A stretch of 64,000 bases of DNA from Burkholderiales bacterium (GTDB lineage: Bacteria; Pseudomonadota; Gammaproteobacteria; Burkholderiales; UBA6910): contig BPKG01000002.1 of the NCBI GenBank assembly GCA_026005015.1, forward strand, positions 372,001 to 436,000. Reading direction: 5' to 3'. Of the stretch, positions 30,748 to 41,357 are shown in pieces. Position 1 is the first letter of the stretch. Every line of letters begins with the position of its first letter. A program made the translations under genes and the position numbers. Below the pieces are notes generated by a model, which did not search any database, was not told where the DNA came from, and saw only the letters and a program-made list of their open reading frames with translations.

Positions 30748-31443
30748 TCAAGATCTGAACAACCGGCTGTATTGGGTCTCGTGGCGGCAGCTGGCGAGGG
30801 CGAAGGCCGGGGCGAAGTTGCTGAAAGCGTGGTCGTCCAGCCGGATCGATCGGCGCGCGACTTCTTCGATGCGCGTGCCCAAGGCAAGCAGCAGCCGCTG
30901 GCCGGCGCTCTGCCCCAGCGGCACCGTCTTGATCGCCACCATGACTTGGTTTTCAGCCCACGTCCAAAGGTAAGCGCCTACGGCTTCAAAGGTGGGCAAT
31001 CCCCACGCGGCCGCCATCCATCCCCAGGCCGTCGGGTACGCCGGCTCAGGGATGGACTCGAGCCTCGCCAGCTCGGCCTCGTCGAAGGCGTCGAGCTCGC
31101 GGACGAGGCGCACCAGAGAATAGCCCATCTGCAGCGTCTCCGCTCGCAACTCCGCCGTTTCGCGGCTCGCCACGAACCAGGCATTCAGCTCGGCTGCGGC
31201 TTGATCGTCGCGGGTTCTCCAGACGGTCATGAGTCGCGCCAGCAGGGGCGCCTCGAAAGAGCCCACGACAAATTCCAGCAGGTCCGCAATCCAACGGCCG
31301 GCGCTTTGCTCGTCGTGCACCGTTCCCTCGGCCACGGCCCATTCCAGCCCCTGGGAGTAGGTGTACCCGCCCACTGGCAACGCGGGGCTCGCCAGCTGCA
31401 ATAACCTGGATAGAGAGGCACGATATCTCGCGGTCATCGTCAT
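30748..31443 (-). CDS. ureF: Urease accessory protein UreF
   Basis: All-helical protein that gates GTP hydrolysis by UreG in the UreD-UreF-UreG complex. 231 residues, with [20 protein letters not shown] at the start, the block [13 protein letters not shown], and the C-terminal [20 protein letters not shown] followed by QYSRLFRS, typical of UreF. The ATG at 31443 overlaps the ureE stop (ATGA); another ATG two codons later (31437) is possible. Confidence 0.96.
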   Translation of the reverse strand: MTMTARYRASLSRLLQLASPALPVGGYTYSQGLEWAVAEGTVHDEQSAGRWIADLLEFVVGSFEAPLLARLMTVWRTRDDQAAAELNAWFVASRETAELRAETLQMGYSLVRLVRELDAFDEAELARLESIPEPAYPTAWGWMAAAWGLPTFEAVGAYLWTWAENQVMVAIKTVPLGQSAGQRLLLALGTRIEEVARRSIRLDDHAFSNFAPAFALASCRHETQYSRLFRS

Positions 31444-31907
31444 TCGAAATGATGAATCGCGGGCCGGCCCCTTCCGTGGCCGTGTCCGTGGCGGTAGGCG
31501 CCGCCCTCGGGCTCGAACGGCGCTACCACTTCCGTCACCCGGGCGCCGAGACCCACGAGCATTTGTTCGAGCACCGCGTCGGCCGCAAAGCGTAGCCATT
31601 GCGGCCCCACTTCTACAGCCACATGGCGATTGCCGAGGTGATAGGCCAGGCGGGCCAACTGCGCCGGGTCCTCGCTGCGGGCTTCCATGAGCTGCTCGGG
31701 GGCCGCCACCACTTCCACCACGCGCCCGTCATTCCCGAGCAGCCGGTCACCACCGCGCAACACCGTGCCGGGCTCAAGGAACAGGCCCGCTTCCTCGCCG
31801 GTTTCCAGGCGCGTGCGCAAGCGGCTTCTGCAGCGCAGTTCGAACGGCAGCACCAGCCGCTCGGTGGGAGGCTCGGGACCCTCGTAGCGCCGTTCGATCA
31901 CGAGCAT
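31440..31907 (-). CDS. ureE: Urease nickel metallochaperone UreE
   Basis: Nickel chaperone of 155 residues. N-terminal peptide-binding domain (to about 70, with [19 protein letters not shown]), then the metal-binding domain with [13 protein letters not shown] holding the conserved interface histidine. The tail is histidine-rich ([18 protein letters not shown]), adding nickel sites. The start lies 6 bases after the ureC stop, and the stop overlaps the ureF ATG. Confidence 0.96.
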   Translation of the reverse strand: MLVIERRYEGPEPPTERLVLPFELRCRSRLRTRLETGEEAGLFLEPGTVLRGGDRLLGNDGRVVEVVAAPEQLMEARSEDPAQLARLAYHLGNRHVAVEVGPQWLRFAADAVLEQMLVGLGARVTEVVAPFEPEGGAYRHGHGHGRGRPAIHHFE

Positions 31908-31913
31908 TCGCTT

Positions 31914-33680
31914 TCAGAATAAAAAGTATCGCTGCGCCATGGGCAGCACGTGCGCCGGCTCGCAGACGAGGAGCTCCCCGTCTGCGCGTACCTCATAGGT
32001 TTCCGGATCCACTTCGACCCTGGGCGCGTAATCATTGTGGATCATGTCCCGTTTGCTGATGGTGCGGGTGCCGCGCACGGGCTCCAGGGGCTTCCTCAAC
32101 CCGAGCGCGTGCAGTTGCGGGTCGTCCAGCGCCGCTTGCGACACGAAGGTGACCGAGGTGCGCAGCGCGGCGCCGAAGGCGGCGAACATGGGCCGGTAGT
32201 GCACCGGTTGCGGGGTGGGAATGGACGCGTTGGGATCTCCCATGGCGGCCGCCGCGATCATGCCGCCTTTGAGCACCAATGCCGGTTTGACGCCGAAGAA
32301 GGCTGGCTTCCACAGCACCAGGTCGGCGAGCTTGCCTTTTTCCACGGAGCCCACCAAGTGGGCGATGCCATGGGTGATGGCCGGGTTGATGGTGTACTTG
32401 GCCACGTATCGCTTGACGCGAAAGTTGTCATTCCTGGGATTTTCCTGCACCGCAGGGTCAGACGTTTTCATCGCTTCCTGGGAAAGGGGGTGGAGGCGAG
32501 GGCCAGGGGGCGCAAGCCAGCCGCGCTGCACCTTCATCTTGTGGGCCGTCTGCCAGGTGCGCTGAATCACCTCGCCCACCCGGCCCATGGCCTGGGAGTC
32601 GGACGAGATCATGCTGAAGGCCCCGAGATCGTGGAGAATGTCCTCTGCCGCGATGGTCTCGCGGCGAATGCGGGATTCGGCGAACGCCACGTCTTCGGCG
32701 ATGCCGGGATCCAGGTGGTGACACACCATGAGCATGTCCAGATGCTCGTCGACGGTGTTGACCGTGTACGGCCGCGTTGGGTTGGTGGAGGAGGGCAGCA
32801 CGTTGGGCTCGCCGCAGGCGCGAATGATGTCCGGCGCATGGCCGCCCCCGGCCCCCTCGGTGTGGTAGGTATGGATAGTGCGCCCCTTGAACGCGCGCAG
32901 GGTGGTCTCGACAAAGCCGGATTCATTGAGCGTATCGGTGTGGATCGCCACCTGAATGTCCATTTCGTCGGCGACGCTCAGGCAGTTGTCGATGGCCGCC
33001 GGCGTGGTCCCCCAATCCTCGTGGAGTTTCAGCCCCATGGCGCCGGCCCGCACCTGTTCCTTGAGCGGCTCCGGCAGGCTGGCGTTGCCCTTGCCGAGAA
33101 AGCCCAGGTTCACGGGGAAGGCTTCCGCCGCGGCCAACATCGATCGGATATGCCAGGGGCCAGGGGTGCAAGTGGTGGCCTTGGTGCCGGTCGCGGGCCC
33201 CGTGCCGCCGCCGATCATGGTGGTGATGCCGGACATCAATGCCTCTTCGATCTGCTGGGGGCAGATGAAGTGAATGTGGGCGTCGACGCCGCCTGCTGTT
33301 ACGATCATGCCTTCGCCGGCGATGATCTCGGTCGCCGGCCCGATGACGATGTCCACGCCGGGCTGGATGTCGGGATTGCCCGCCTTGCCGATGCCAGCGA
33401 TGCGTCCGCCCTTGATGCCGATGTCCGCCTTGACGATGCCCCAGTGGTCCACGATCAGGGCGTTGGTGATCACCGTGTCGGCGACCTCGCCAGCGGTGCG
33501 CGGGCTCTGGCCCATGCCGTCGCGGATGACCTTGCCGCCGCCGAATTTGACCTCTTCGCCGTATACGGTGAAGTCCCTTTCCACTTCGATCCAGAGCTCC
33601 GTGTCCGCCAGGCGGACACGGTCGCCCACGGTGGGTCCGAACATCTCGGCATACGCTTGACGGGAGATCTGGGCGCTCAT
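31914..33680 (-). CDS. ureC: Urease alpha subunit UreC with an extra loop
   Basis: Catalytic subunit that hydrolyses urea to ammonia and carbamate. 588 residues; the family norm is about 567-572. Nickel and catalytic residues are in place: H135 and H137 (HIH), carbamylated lysine K218 in LKLHED, H247, H273 and D361, and the flap cysteine-histidine C320/H321 in MVCHHLDPG. The extra length sits at residues 388-416, between KMKVQRG and NDNFRVKRY: 29 residues where about 8 are usual. The insert is rich in proline and charged residues, keeps the frame and has no repeat. Overlaps ureB by four bases. Confidence 0.97.
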   Translation of the reverse strand: MSAQISRQAYAEMFGPTVGDRVRLADTELWIEVERDFTVYGEEVKFGGGKVIRDGMGQSPRTAGEVADTVITNALIVDHWGIVKADIGIKGGRIAGIGKAGNPDIQPGVDIVIGPATEIIAGEGMIVTAGGVDAHIHFICPQQIEEALMSGITTMIGGGTGPATGTKATTCTPGPWHIRSMLAAAEAFPVNLGFLGKGNASLPEPLKEQVRAGAMGLKLHEDWGTTPAAIDNCLSVADEMDIQVAIHTDTLNESGFVETTLRAFKGRTIHTYHTEGAGGGHAPDIIRACGEPNVLPSSTNPTRPYTVNTVDEHLDMLMVCHHLDPGIAEDVAFAESRIRRETIAAEDILHDLGAFSMISSDSQAMGRVGEVIQRTWQTAHKMKVQRGWLAPPGPRLHPLSQEAMKTSDPAVQENPRNDNFRVKRYVAKYTINPAITHGIAHLVGSVEKGKLADLVLWKPAFFGVKPALVLKGGMIAAAAMGDPNASIPTPQPVHYRPMFAAFGAALRTSVTFVSQAALDDPQLHALGLRKPLEPVRGTRTISKRDMIHNDYAPRVEVDPETYEVRADGELLVCEPAHVLPMAQRYFLF

Positions 33681-34003
33681 CTCAGTCTCCCCATCACTTT
33701 GCCGGCGAACCCGTACACTTTCCGCTCACCGCCCAGGGCCACCAGCTCCACGGTACGGCTCTGACCAGGCTCGAACCGTACTGCGGTGCCGGCGGGGATG
33801 TTGAGCCGGAAGCCGTACGCCGCTTGGCGATCGAACCTCAGCGCCTCGTTGGTCTCGAAGAAGTGATAATGGGACCCGACCTGGATGGGCCGGTCGCCAG
33901 TATTCGCCACCTCCAGGGTGACCGTGGCGCGGCCCGCGTTCAACTCGATTTCGCCGGGCTGTACGTGGATTTCGCCGGGAATCATCGGACGCTCCGTTTT
34001 CAA
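33677..34003 (-). CDS. ureB: Urease beta subunit UreB
   Basis: Structural subunit of urease, 108 residues from the ATG at 34003, or 102 from the ATG at 33985 ([16 protein letters not shown]), which matches most homologues. Family blocks: [38 protein letters not shown] and [14 protein letters not shown]. The ATG at 34003 overlaps the ureA stop, and its own stop overlaps the ureC ATG, so the three structural subunits are coupled. Separate UreA and UreB is the usual bacterial three-subunit form. Confidence 0.96.
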   Translation of the reverse strand: MKTERPMIPGEIHVQPGEIELNAGRATVTLEVANTGDRPIQVGSHYHFFETNEALRFDRQAAYGFRLNIPAGTAVRFEPGQSRTVELVALGGERKVYGFAGKVMGRLR

Positions 34004-34302
34004 ACGATCGGATTGTGGACGGTGACCAGCTTGGTGCCGTCGGGGAAAGTGGCTTCTACCTGGATCTCGGGGATCATCTCGGCCACGCCTTCCATCACGT
34101 CCTCGCGCTTGAGCAGGGTGGCGCCCCAGCGCATGAGCTCGGCCACGCTCCGGCCGTCGCGAGCGCCTTCCATGATGGCAGCGCTGAGGTAAGCGACCGC
34201 TTCCGGGTAATTGAGCTTCAGTCCCCGGGCCTTGCGCCGCTCGGCCAGAAGCGCTGCCGTGAAGACCAACAGTTTGTCTTTCTCTCTCGGTGTCAGCTCC
34301 AT
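34000..34302 (-). CDS. ureA: Urease gamma subunit UreA
   Basis: Smallest urease subunit, 100 residues, the normal length: [20 protein letters not shown], then [32 protein letters not shown] and the end [14 protein letters not shown]. The ATG at 34302 follows GGGAGGAAA. It lies 45 bases after ureD and overlaps ureB by four bases. Confidence 0.97.
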   Translation of the reverse strand: MELTPREKDKLLVFTAALLAERRKARGLKLNYPEAVAYLSAAIMEGARDGRSVAELMRWGATLLKREDVMEGVAEMIPEIQVEATFPDGTKLVTVHNPIV

Positions 34303-34347
34303 GCGATTTCCTCCCGCATTAAGTCCTGCCGTGCGGTCCCTGGATGA

Positions 34348-35193
34348 TCAAGTGTTCCAGATCCGCGGCGGACACGCCGCCCGCCCGCACAGAGCCGGGC
34401 GGATCAATGCCCACAACTGGCCGAAATACCGGCGCGCAGCCTGCCCGCTCGGGCCGAGAAAGCGCGCCACCAACAGCCCCGGGAGCACAGTGATGCCGCC
34501 TGCGCAGCCTTGCGCCGGCGCCACGTCTCGGCAGCGCTCCAGCAGCTCCGGCGAGATGTGATCGGCGACCGCGAGCAGCGTGCCGCAGACCGGCTGGCCG
34601 GCGAGGCCCGCCGGCGATGTCAATACCGGTCCGCCACCCGCCAGAATTCCTTGTTCCAGCCACAAGGGTCGCCCGTTGCGCCACAGCCGGGTGCTGAGCT
34701 TCACGGTGCCGCGGGAGAAACGCTCGCCTCGCGCCGTGCGTCCCAGGCACAGGATCTCCCAGCCGATGTAGCGGCTGCGCCCCTTTAGATGCACGTCGCA
34801 ATGCATGACAGCACGCGCTTGATCGAACACAATGGTCTCTTGGGGCAGCCATTCCAGCGTTGCATCATCTTCCACGTCGAAGCGCAGCCGCTGAGCCGCT
34901 TCCGGGCCCGCGGAACGGTACCACTTGCTGGCTCCGGGGGTGGTGAGGAGCGCATGGGCACCCGACATTAGCTGGACACAAAGATCCAGCCGGTCGCCTC
35001 CAGCCAGTCCTGCGGGCGGGTGCAGTGGCACTGTGTGGCAGACGGCTTCTCCTTCCGGGTAGAACGGCTTCTGGACCGCCAAGGGACCCGAGTGGGCGCG
35101 CTCCACCAGCCGCGTGCGCGGGCCATCCCTGTCGTAGCGCAACGTGAGCGCTCCATGCCATCCCGTGGCGGCAACCTGCTCGCGGGGAATCAT
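34348..35193 (-). CDS. ureD: Urease accessory protein UreD
   Basis: Scaffold of the nickel-insertion complex, forming a tunnel with UreF to the apo-urease. 281 residues from the ATG at 35193 (MIPREQVAATGWHG). Family blocks: LTLRYDRDGPRTRLVERAHS, GPLAVQKPFYPEG, HALLTTPGASKWYRS, EWLPQETIVFDQA and GWEILCLGRTARGE. It starts 7 bases after urtE, joining the transporter and enzyme genes in one unit. Confidence 0.95.
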   Translation of the reverse strand: MIPREQVAATGWHGALTLRYDRDGPRTRLVERAHSGPLAVQKPFYPEGEAVCHTVPLHPPAGLAGGDRLDLCVQLMSGAHALLTTPGASKWYRSAGPEAAQRLRFDVEDDATLEWLPQETIVFDQARAVMHCDVHLKGRSRYIGWEILCLGRTARGERFSRGTVKLSTRLWRNGRPLWLEQGILAGGGPVLTSPAGLAGQPVCGTLLAVADHISPELLERCRDVAPAQGCAGGITVLPGLLVARFLGPSGQAARRYFGQLWALIRPALCGRAACPPRIWNT

Positions 35194-35200
35194 CCCCGGA

Positions 35201-35893
35201 TTATACGGCGAGGTAGCCGCGCACGTTGTCGCGGTCCATGTCGGCTCCCGCGCCGCGCTTGACGATTTCGCCGCGTTCCATGACCAGGTACTGGTCGGCC
35301 AGCGAGCGCGCGAAATCGTAGTACTGCTCCACCAACAGGATGGCCATTTCACCGCTTTCGGCGAGCGTGCGGATCGCGCGCTCGATATCCTTGATCAAGG
35401 AGGGTTGGATTCCCTCGGTCGGCTCGTCCAGGATGAGCATCTTCGGCGTCATGGCGAGCGCCCGGCCGATGGCAAGCTGCTGCTGTTGGCCGCCGGAGAG
35501 GTCGCCCCCGCGGCGCCTGAGCATGGTCTTGAGCGCGGGAAACAGCTCGAAAATGCGCGCCGGAAGCGGCGTTGCCGGATGGCGCGAAGCAAGCCCCATG
35601 CGCAAGTTCTCCTCCACCGTGAGACGGGGAAAAATCTCCCGCCCCTGAGGAACGTATCCGATGCCGGCCTGCGCGCGCCGGTGCGAAGGGCAGCGGGTGA
35701 TATCCTGCCCGGCGAAGCGGATGGTACCCGAAGCTGCCGGGATGACGCCCATCAGGCACTTGAGCAGGGTGGTTTTGCCCACGCCGTTGCGGCCCAGCAG
35801 CGCCGTCACCTTCCCTGGCGGCACCTCGAAGCTCACGTCGCGCAGGATGTGGCTTCCGCCGTAGAACTGGTTGAGATTTTCAACACTCAGCAT
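35201..35893 (-). CDS. urtE: Urea ABC transporter ATPase UrtE
   Basis: Second ATPase of the urea importer, of the LivF type. 230 residues with Walker A GRNGVGKTT, signature LSGGQQQ and Walker B MLILDEPTEGIQPS. The start MLSVENLNQFYGGSHILRDV is typical of UrtE. Located between urtD and ureD, with an 86-base gap after urtD. Confidence 0.96.
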   Translation of the reverse strand: MLSVENLNQFYGGSHILRDVSFEVPPGKVTALLGRNGVGKTTLLKCLMGVIPAASGTIRFAGQDITRCPSHRRAQAGIGYVPQGREIFPRLTVEENLRMGLASRHPATPLPARIFELFPALKTMLRRRGGDLSGGQQQQLAIGRALAMTPKMLILDEPTEGIQPSLIKDIERAIRTLAESGEMAILLVEQYYDFARSLADQYLVMERGEIVKRGAGADMDRDNVRGYLAV

Positions 35894-35979
35894 ATGGGCG
35901 TTTAACCGCGGGCAGAGGCGGAGAAAACGACTTTCTCGCGTTTTTCGAATGGAAGCTCCATACCTCGGCGGTCAAGGAT

Positions 35980-36806
<827 letters not shown>

Positions 36807-36810
<4 letters not shown>

Positions 36811-37910
36811 GGTTTGCGTGCCACGAGCTGCTGCACGAGCCCGACGATTCCGCGCGGCATGAAGAGCGTCACCGCGATGAACAGAAGCCCTAGGAAATAG
36901 AGCCAGAACTCGGGGAACGTCACCGTGAACCAACTCTTCGCCCCGTTGACGATGCCGGCGCCCACGAGCGCGCCGATGAGCGTTCCGCGGCCGCCGACGG
37001 CAACCCAGATGGCGATCTCGATCGAGTTGGCGGGCGACATCTCGCTGGGGTTGATGATGCCCACCTGCGGCACGTATAGGGCCCCGGCGATGCCGCAGAT
37101 GACGGCGGAGAGCGTCCAGATGAACAGCTTATAGTGCAAAGGGTTGTAGCCGGAGAACATGATCCGGCTCTCGGCGTCGCGGATGGCGGTCAGCACCCGG
37201 CCCAGCTTGGAAGTGACGATGAAGCGCGCGGCGATCAGCGTCAAGAGGAGCGCGGCTCCGGTGACCATGAACAGCGCCATACGGGTTTCGGGGGTCGCGA
37301 TGGGAAAGCCGAGGATGCGCTTGAAATCGGTGAATCCGTTATTGCCCCCGAAGCCGGTCTCGTTGCGGAAGAACAGCAGCATGGCGGCGAAGGTGAGGGC
37401 CTGGGTGATGATGGAAAAGTACACGCCCTTGATGCGGGAGCGAAACGCGAAATAGCCGAATACAAAGGCGAGCAGTCCTGGCACCAGCACCACGAGCAGC
37501 GCCGCGTACCAGAACTGGTCAGTGTTCCACCAGTGCCAGGGGAGCTCTTTCCAGTCCAGAAAGACCATGAAGTCTGGGAGATCGCTCTGGTAATGGCCGT
37601 CGCGGCCGATCTGACGCATGAGATACATGCCCATGGCGTAGCCGCCGAGGGCGAAAAACAGACCGTGGCCCAGACTCAGGATGCCGGCGTAGCCCCAGAT
37701 GAGGTCCAGGGCGAGCGCGACCATGGCGTAGCACATGATTTTGCCGATAAGCGTCACGAGGTAGTCTGGGATGTGCAGCGGACTTCCGGCGGGCACTGCC
37801 AGGTTGAGGATCGGGAACAGGACCAGCAAGATGGCGGCGGCGAGCGCTACCGAGGTCCAGCCGGCCGGACCGTAGAGACGCCCCAGGCGGACGCAGAAGG
37901 GCGTGCGCAT
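36807..37910 (-). CDS. urtC: Urea ABC transporter permease UrtC
   Basis: LivM-type inner-membrane permease, 367 residues and about nine to ten helices. Typical blocks: DLIWGYAGILSLGHGLFFAL early, and KLGRVLTAIRDAESRIMFSGY, the conserved loop that contacts the ATPases, later. Three bases separate its start from the urtB stop; its end overlaps urtD. Confidence 0.95.
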
Positions 37911-37913
37911 CGG

Positions 37914-39515
37914 TCAGCTCTCCGCGGTCCGCCCTTTCAGGGCAAACAGGCCCTGGGGTCGTTTCTGGATGAACAGGATGATGAAGACCAGCACGGCGAT
38001 CTTGGCCAGCACGGCGCCTTGCCATGCTTCGAGGAACTTGTTCACGACGCCAAGGCCGAGCGCTGCGTAGACCGTGCCGGCGAGCTGCCCGACGCCGCCC
38101 AACACCACGACCATGAAGGAGTCCACAATGTAGGCTTGGCCGAGGTCGGGTCCGACGTTGCCGATCTGGGAAAGGGCGCACCCCGCGAGCCCGGCGATGC
38201 CGGCGCCCAAGCCGAAAGCGTAGGTGTCCACCCGCGCGGTGGGGACGCCGCAGCAGCCCGCCATGGACCGATTCTGCGTGACGGCGCGGATGAACAGACC
38301 GAGGCGGGTTCGGGCGAGCAGCGCGGCCACCAGCAGGACGACCATGCTGGCGAACAGGATGATGACGATCCGGTTGTAGGGCAACACCACGTTGCTCATC
38401 AGTTCTACACCGCCCGACATCCAGGACGGGTTCTCGACCTGGACGTTCTGGGCGCCGAAGAGCGTGCGGACCCCTTGGATCAGGATCAGGCTGATGCCCC
38501 AGGTGGCGAGCAGCGTCTCCAGGGGCCGCCCGTACAGGTGGCGGATCACGCTGCGTTCCAAGGCGATGCCGACGAGGGCCGAAGTGACGAACGCCGCCGG
38601 GGCGGCGCACAGCAGGTAGAAGTCGAACGCATGGGGCAGATGGCTGCGGAACAGGTTCTGCACCACGTAGGTGGCGTAGGCGCCCACCATGATGAGCTCG
38701 CCATGGGCCAGGTTGATGACGCCCATGAGGCCGTAGGTGATGGCAAGTCCCAGGGCGGCGAGCAGCAGGATGCTGCCCAGGCTCACACCGCTGAAGACCT
38801 GGGCCGCCCGCTCGCCCATCGCCAGCCGGCTCTCCACCGCCCGCAAGGATTTTTCGGCCTCGGCGCGCACGGTGGGATCGGGCTCGGCGTAGCCATCGGC
38901 TTTTTTCGCCAGCAAAGCGAGCAGCAGCGTCCGGGTGTTGGGATCGCTGCTGGCGGCAAGCGTCCTGACGGCGGAGAGGCGGGTGGCCGGATCGGGGCTG
39001 GCCAGCTGCAGTCCGGCCTGGGCCAGTTGCAGCTTTTCTTTGATCCGGGGGTCGGTCTCCTGGGCGAGAGCCCGGGAGATCGCCGGCAGCAGCGATTCGT
39101 CCGCGCCGGCTTGCAGCGCCTGTGCCGCCGCCAGGCGCTCGGCGCGGTTTTTGGAAAACAGCTTAAGGCTGGCGATGGCGGTCGCCAGTTCGCTGCGAAT
39201 CCGGTTGTTGACGACCACCTCGTCGAGCTGTTCCGGCGTCGGCTCCACTTTCCCGCCTGTGGCCGCGTCGATGACCGCACCGTCTTTGACGATGAGCACC
39301 CGACCATCGGGGGTCGTGTGGAGCTCGGCGTTTTCCAGGGCCTGGAGCACCGGCAGCGCCGAGTGGTCGCCTCCTGCCGCGATTTCGCGAATCGCGGCGA
39401 TCTTCTCGTCACTGTCGCCGAAGGCCAGGGCCTGGAGCCGTTGCGGCGCCATCGCCAGCGCGCAGAGCGGCAGTAGCGACAGGATCGGGGCGATGAGATG
39501 CAGCAGTCGTTTCAC
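37914..39515 (-). CDS. urtB: Urea ABC transporter permease UrtB
   Basis: LivH-type permease with the long non-membrane N-terminal extension characteristic of UrtB: residues 1-20 form a signal-like helix and residues about 25-240 a polar, helical (HEAT-like) region with repeated ALEN/LALL-type helices. About eight transmembrane helices follow, with VINLAHGELIMVGAYATYV and FIRAVTQNRSMAGCCGVPT. 533 residues from the GTG at 39515 (VKRLLHLIAPILSLL). It follows urtA after an 84-base gap, the usual place for a stem that limits downstream expression; I do not see a strong one. Confidence 0.95.
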   Translation of the reverse strand: MKRLLHLIAPILSLLPLCALAMAPQRLQALAFGDSDEKIAAIREIAAGGDHSALPVLQALENAELHTTPDGRVLIVKDGAVIDAATGGKVEPTPEQLDEVVVNNRIRSELATAIASLKLFSKNRAERLAAAQALQAGADESLLPAISRALAQETDPRIKEKLQLAQAGLQLASPDPATRLSAVRTLAASSDPNTRTLLLALLAKKADGYAEPDPTVRAEAEKSLRAVESRLAMGERAAQVFSGVSLGSILLLAALGLAITYGLMGVINLAHGELIMVGAYATYVVQNLFRSHLPHAFDFYLLCAAPAAFVTSALVGIALERSVIRHLYGRPLETLLATWGISLILIQGVRTLFGAQNVQVENPSWMSGGVELMSNVVLPYNRIVIILFASMVVLLVAALLARTRLGLFIRAVTQNRSMAGCCGVPTARVDTYAFGLGAGIAGLAGCALSQIGNVGPDLGQAYIVDSFMVVVLGGVGQLAGTVYAALGLGVVNKFLEAWQGAVLAKIAVLVFIILFIQKRPQGLFALKGRTAES

Positions 39516-39599
39516 GACGCTATGAGGCCCAGGAAGCAGGTTCGGGCAAAAGGGGAAACGCCGCGGCCCGGAAGCGTCCCGGCCGCGGGCGGGCACGAC

Positions 39600-40859
39600 T
39601 TACTTCTTCTCCGGTTCGTCTTTCTTCTTATCGTTGCCGGGGATGTAGGGGCTCCACGGCTGGGCCTTGACGAGGCCCTTGCTTTTCCACACCACGTTGA
39701 ATTGGCCGTCCGCCCGCACTTCGCCGATGAACACCGGCTTATGCAGGTGGTGGTTTTTTTCGTCCATTTTCACGGTGAAGCCGGAAGGGGCCTTGAAGGT
39801 CTGGCCCGCCATGGCGGCGATGACCTTATCGACATCGGTCGTCCTGGCCTTTTCCACCGCCTGCTTCCACATGTGGATGCCGATGTAGGTGGCCTCCATC
39901 GGATCGTTGGTGATGGGTTTGTCCCGGTGGCCGGGCAGGTTCTTCGCCTTGGCGTACGCCGCCCATTTCTTGATGAATTCCTCGTTGGTCGGATTTTTGA
40001 GCGACATGAAGTAGTTCCACGCCGCCAGGTGACCCACCAGCGGCTTGGTGTCGACGCCCCGCAGCTCTTCTTCCCCGACCGAGAACGCCACCACTGGCAC
40101 GTCGGTGGCCTTCAAGCCCTGGTTGCCGAGTTCCTTGTAAAACGGCACGTTGGAGTCGCCATTGATCGTGGAGATCACCGCGGTCTTTCCGCCCTGGGCG
40201 AACTTCTTGATGTTGCCGACGATGGTCTGGTAGTCGGTGTGCCCGAACGGCGTGTAGACTTCCTCGATGTCCGACTCCTTGACCCCTTTCGACTTGAGGA
40301 AGGCGCGCAGGATCTTGTTGGTGGTGCGGGGATACACGTAATCCGTGCCGAGGAGGAAGAAGCGTTTGGCACCGCCGCCTTCCTTGCTCATCAGGTATTC
40401 GACCGCGGGAATCGCCTGCTGGTTAGGAGCGGCCCCGGTGTAGAAGACGTTGTAGGACAGCTCCTCGCCCTCGTACTGGACGGGATAGAAAAGCAGCCCG
40501 TTGAGCTCTTCGAACACGGGCAGCACGGATTTGCGTGATACCGAGGTCCAGCAGCCGAAGACGACGGCCACCTTGTCCTGGGTAAGGAGCTGGCGCGCTT
40601 TCTCGGCGAACAGGGGCCAGTTGGAGGCCGGGTCCACCACCACGGGCTCCAGTTTTTTGCCCAAGACCCCGCCCTTGGCGTTGATTTCCTCGATGGTCAT
40701 CAGGGCAACGTCTTTCAGCACCGTCTCGCTGATGGCCATGGTGCCCGAGAGCGAGTGCAGGATTCCTACCTTGATGGTCTCGGCAGCCTGCAGGGGCGCA
40801 GCCCACCAGAGGGCAGCCGCCAGGCCGAGCGCCGTTTTCAAGAATTGCTTCCGGTTCAT
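39600..40859 (-). CDS. urtA: Urea ABC transporter substrate-binding protein UrtA
   Basis: Periplasmic urea-binding protein of the branched-chain-amino-acid-binding type (419 residues). The signal peptide ends near LQAAE (about residue 25). Conserved blocks: TIKVGILHSLSGTMAISE, VVVDPASNWPLFAEKARQLL, VFGCWTSVSRKSVLPV and LLFYPVQYEGEE, all typical of UrtA/AmiC-like urea and amide binders. A lysine-rich tail ends the protein. Start ATG at 40859 after AAGGGGAG. First gene of the urt-ure unit, about 90 bases below a sigma-54-like promoter. Confidence 0.97.
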   Translation of the reverse strand: MNRKQFLKTALGLAAALWWAAPLQAAETIKVGILHSLSGTMAISETVLKDVALMTIEEINAKGGVLGKKLEPVVVDPASNWPLFAEKARQLLTQDKVAVVFGCWTSVSRKSVLPVFEELNGLLFYPVQYEGEELSYNVFYTGAAPNQQAIPAVEYLMSKEGGGAKRFFLLGTDYVYPRTTNKILRAFLKSKGVKESDIEEVYTPFGHTDYQTIVGNIKKFAQGGKTAVISTINGDSNVPFYKELGNQGLKATDVPVVAFSVGEEELRGVDTKPLVGHLAAWNYFMSLKNPTNEEFIKKWAAYAKAKNLPGHRDKPITNDPMEATYIGIHMWKQAVEKARTTDVDKVIAAMAGQTFKAPSGFTVKMDEKNHHLHKPVFIGEVRADGQFNVVWKSKGLVKAQPWSPYIPGNDKKKDEPEKK

Positions 40860-40957
40860 CGTGCTCCCCTTGTGAGGACGAGTGATGTGGGTGCCCAATC
40901 TTTCTCCGTGTGAGTGAACCTCTGCCCTTTGCGGGGCGGCGGTTCGACGCCCCTGTC

Positions 40958-40973
40958 CGCAACAACCATGCCA
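40958..40973 (-). promoter_or_regulatory. Sigma-54 promoter for urtA
   Basis: Minus strand TGGCATG-GTTG-TTGCG fits the sigma-54 consensus (TGGCAC/T, G, four bases, TTGC, A/T) with exact -24/-12 spacing; only the last base differs. Expected transcript start near 40946, giving a leader of about 87 bases. Sigma-54 with NtrC is the known nitrogen-control route for urea genes. Confidence 0.72.
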
Positions 40974-41091
40974 GTCGGAGGACTGACGTCAAAGACGTTG
41001 TGTTTCAGCTGATTGCGGCGAGCCGCCGATGCCCTTGGCGGTGCCGGGGGATGGGACGGCGCGCCCGTCTTTGGTGCGCCCGCGGCGAGCG

Positions 41092-41108
41092 TGCACTGGT
41101 TTGGGGCG
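41092..41108. promoter_or_regulatory. NtrC-like enhancer site
   Basis: TGCACT, five bases, GGGGCG: 11 of 12 positions fit the NtrC pattern TGCACY-N5-GGTGCR (the T of the second half is G). It lies about 120-135 bases upstream of the sigma-54-like -24 element, the normal enhancer distance. A weak GGTGCG half-site is at 41073. Confidence 0.5.
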
Positions 41109-41155
41109 GGGTGGGGCTTCGGGCCTCGGGTGAGGCCATCGCGTGCGCTCCCGGT

Positions 41156-41184
41156 TTGATGGCACACCCGGTTTCCGGTAGAAT
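41156..41184 (+). promoter_or_regulatory. Promoter of tRNA-Val
   Basis: TTGATG (-35, 41156-41161), a 17-base spacer and TAGAAT (-10, 41179-41184), 12 bases before the tRNA. A good sigma-70 housekeeping promoter. Confidence 0.65.
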
Positions 41185-41196
41185 TCAGGGCGTTTC

Positions 41197-41273
41197 AGGC
41201 GCGTAGCTCAGCTGGTTAGAGCATCACCTTGACATGGTGGGGGTCGGTGGTTCGAGTCCACTCGCGCCTACCA
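41197..41273 (+). tRNA. tRNA-Val (anticodon GAC)
   Basis: 77 bases with acceptor arms AGGCGCG / CGCGCCT, D-arm TAGCTCAGCTGGTTAGA, anticodon stem CACC/GGTG around TTGACAT (anticodon GAC), T-arm GGTTCGAGTCC and encoded CCA at 41271-41273. Reads GUC valine codons. Confidence 0.97.
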
Positions 41274-41323
41274 GCTTCTTGCAGGTTGCCCATGTCGTTC
41301 CGAACTCGCATGACGACCGACGC

Positions 41324-41351
41324 TTGAGAAAAGGGGTCGAGCCCCGCTCAA
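41324..41351 (+). promoter_or_regulatory. Leader hairpin before thrS
   Basis: TTGAG (41324-41328) pairs with CTCAA (41347-41351), and inside it GGGG (41333-41336) pairs with CCCC (41342-41345). It precedes the terminator hairpin at 41358 by 6 bases. The pair might form a regulatory leader for thrS (inference). Confidence 0.4.
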
Positions 41352-41357
41352 AGAAGG

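Larger units (their letters stand above)
40860..41196. other. 337-base intergenic region, urtA / tRNA-Val
   Basis: No credible gene on either strand. It holds the sigma-54-like urtA promoter (40958-40973), an NtrC-like site (41092-41108) and the tRNA-Val promoter (41156-41184), listed separately. I see nothing else specific. Confidence 0.7.
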
